Of a stretch of 14,168 nucleotides of DNA, positions 14,156-14,168 are shown one piece after another. The DNA is taken from positions 1 through 14,168 of the forward strand of contig JAHEXM010000009.1 in the NCBI GenBank assembly GCA_023252115.1, written 5' to 3'. The notes under the pieces were generated by a model, which worked only from the letters and a program-made list of their open reading frames with translations, was not told the DNA's origin and made no database searches. Both the position numbers and the translations under genes were made by a program. Numbering within the stretch: the first letter of the stretch is position 1; every line of letters starts with the position of its first letter. The stretch comes from Micrococcales bacterium (GTDB lineage Bacteria; Actinomycetota; Actinomycetes; S36-B12; UBA10799).

Positions 14156-14168
14156 CCACCGGCGTGCG

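Noticed and set aside
1..14168. CRISPR array, toxin-antitoxin pair, prophage or transposon
   Set aside because: No regularly spaced repeats, no integrase or transposase motifs, and no small gene pairs of that type were found on either strand.

Overview
The window is a compact chromosomal segment of an actinobacterium. The protein sequences closely resemble what I remember of mycobacterial and Streptomyces RibD, RibBA, HisE, AccD3-type carboxyltransferase and IF3. The gene order ribD-ribE-ribBA-ribH-hisE-hisG and infC-rpmI-rplT-RNA methyltransferase is also familiar from that phylum. By eye the DNA is moderately GC-rich, below Streptomyces levels. I cannot place it below phylum. No insertion sequence, phage gene, CRISPR array, tRNA or rRNA is visible, so this is mostly core genome.

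Layout. (1) 111-3623: a tightly packed riboflavin operon (ribD, ribE, ribBA, ribH) with two ATGA stop/start overlaps, holding the whole committed route from GTP and ribulose-5-phosphate to riboflavin apart from the phosphatase. (2) 3645-4801: hisE and hisG on the same strand, with a possible internal leaderless promoter before hisE. (3) 4802-4889: a short convergent gap filled by a long, nearly perfect inverted repeat. (4) 7752-4890, minus strand: three translationally coupled genes, for a DUF998-type membrane protein, an alpha/beta hydrolase and a fold-type III PLP enzyme. (5) 7771-9931, plus strand: a fused beta/alpha acyl-CoA carboxyltransferase and an SseB-family protein, reading away from group 4 across an 18-nt gap that is largely a 12-bp palindrome. 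(6) 9932-10360: a 429-nt non-coding region, rich in inverted repeats, ahead of infC. (7) 10361-12459: infC (apparently starting with ATC), rpmI, rplT and a TrmH/SpoU RNA methyltransferase. (8) 13158-12460, minus strand: a six-helix membrane protein whose stop codon abuts that of the methyltransferase. (9) 13372-14118: a protein of unknown family with an HxD...H...R arrangement like Fe(II)/2-oxoglutarate dioxygenases, preceded by an IdeR/DtxR-like iron box.

Functionally the window combines cofactor and histidine synthesis, fatty-acid precursor carboxylation and translation genes. The points most worth a second look are regulatory: the ATC start of infC behind a strong Shine-Dalgarno, the repeat-rich infC leader, the palindrome between two divergent genes with apparently leaderless starts, the hairpin between rpmI and rplT, and the candidate iron box before the putative dioxygenase. 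I did not find a clearly new multi-gene system; the last gene and its control region come closest to something undescribed.
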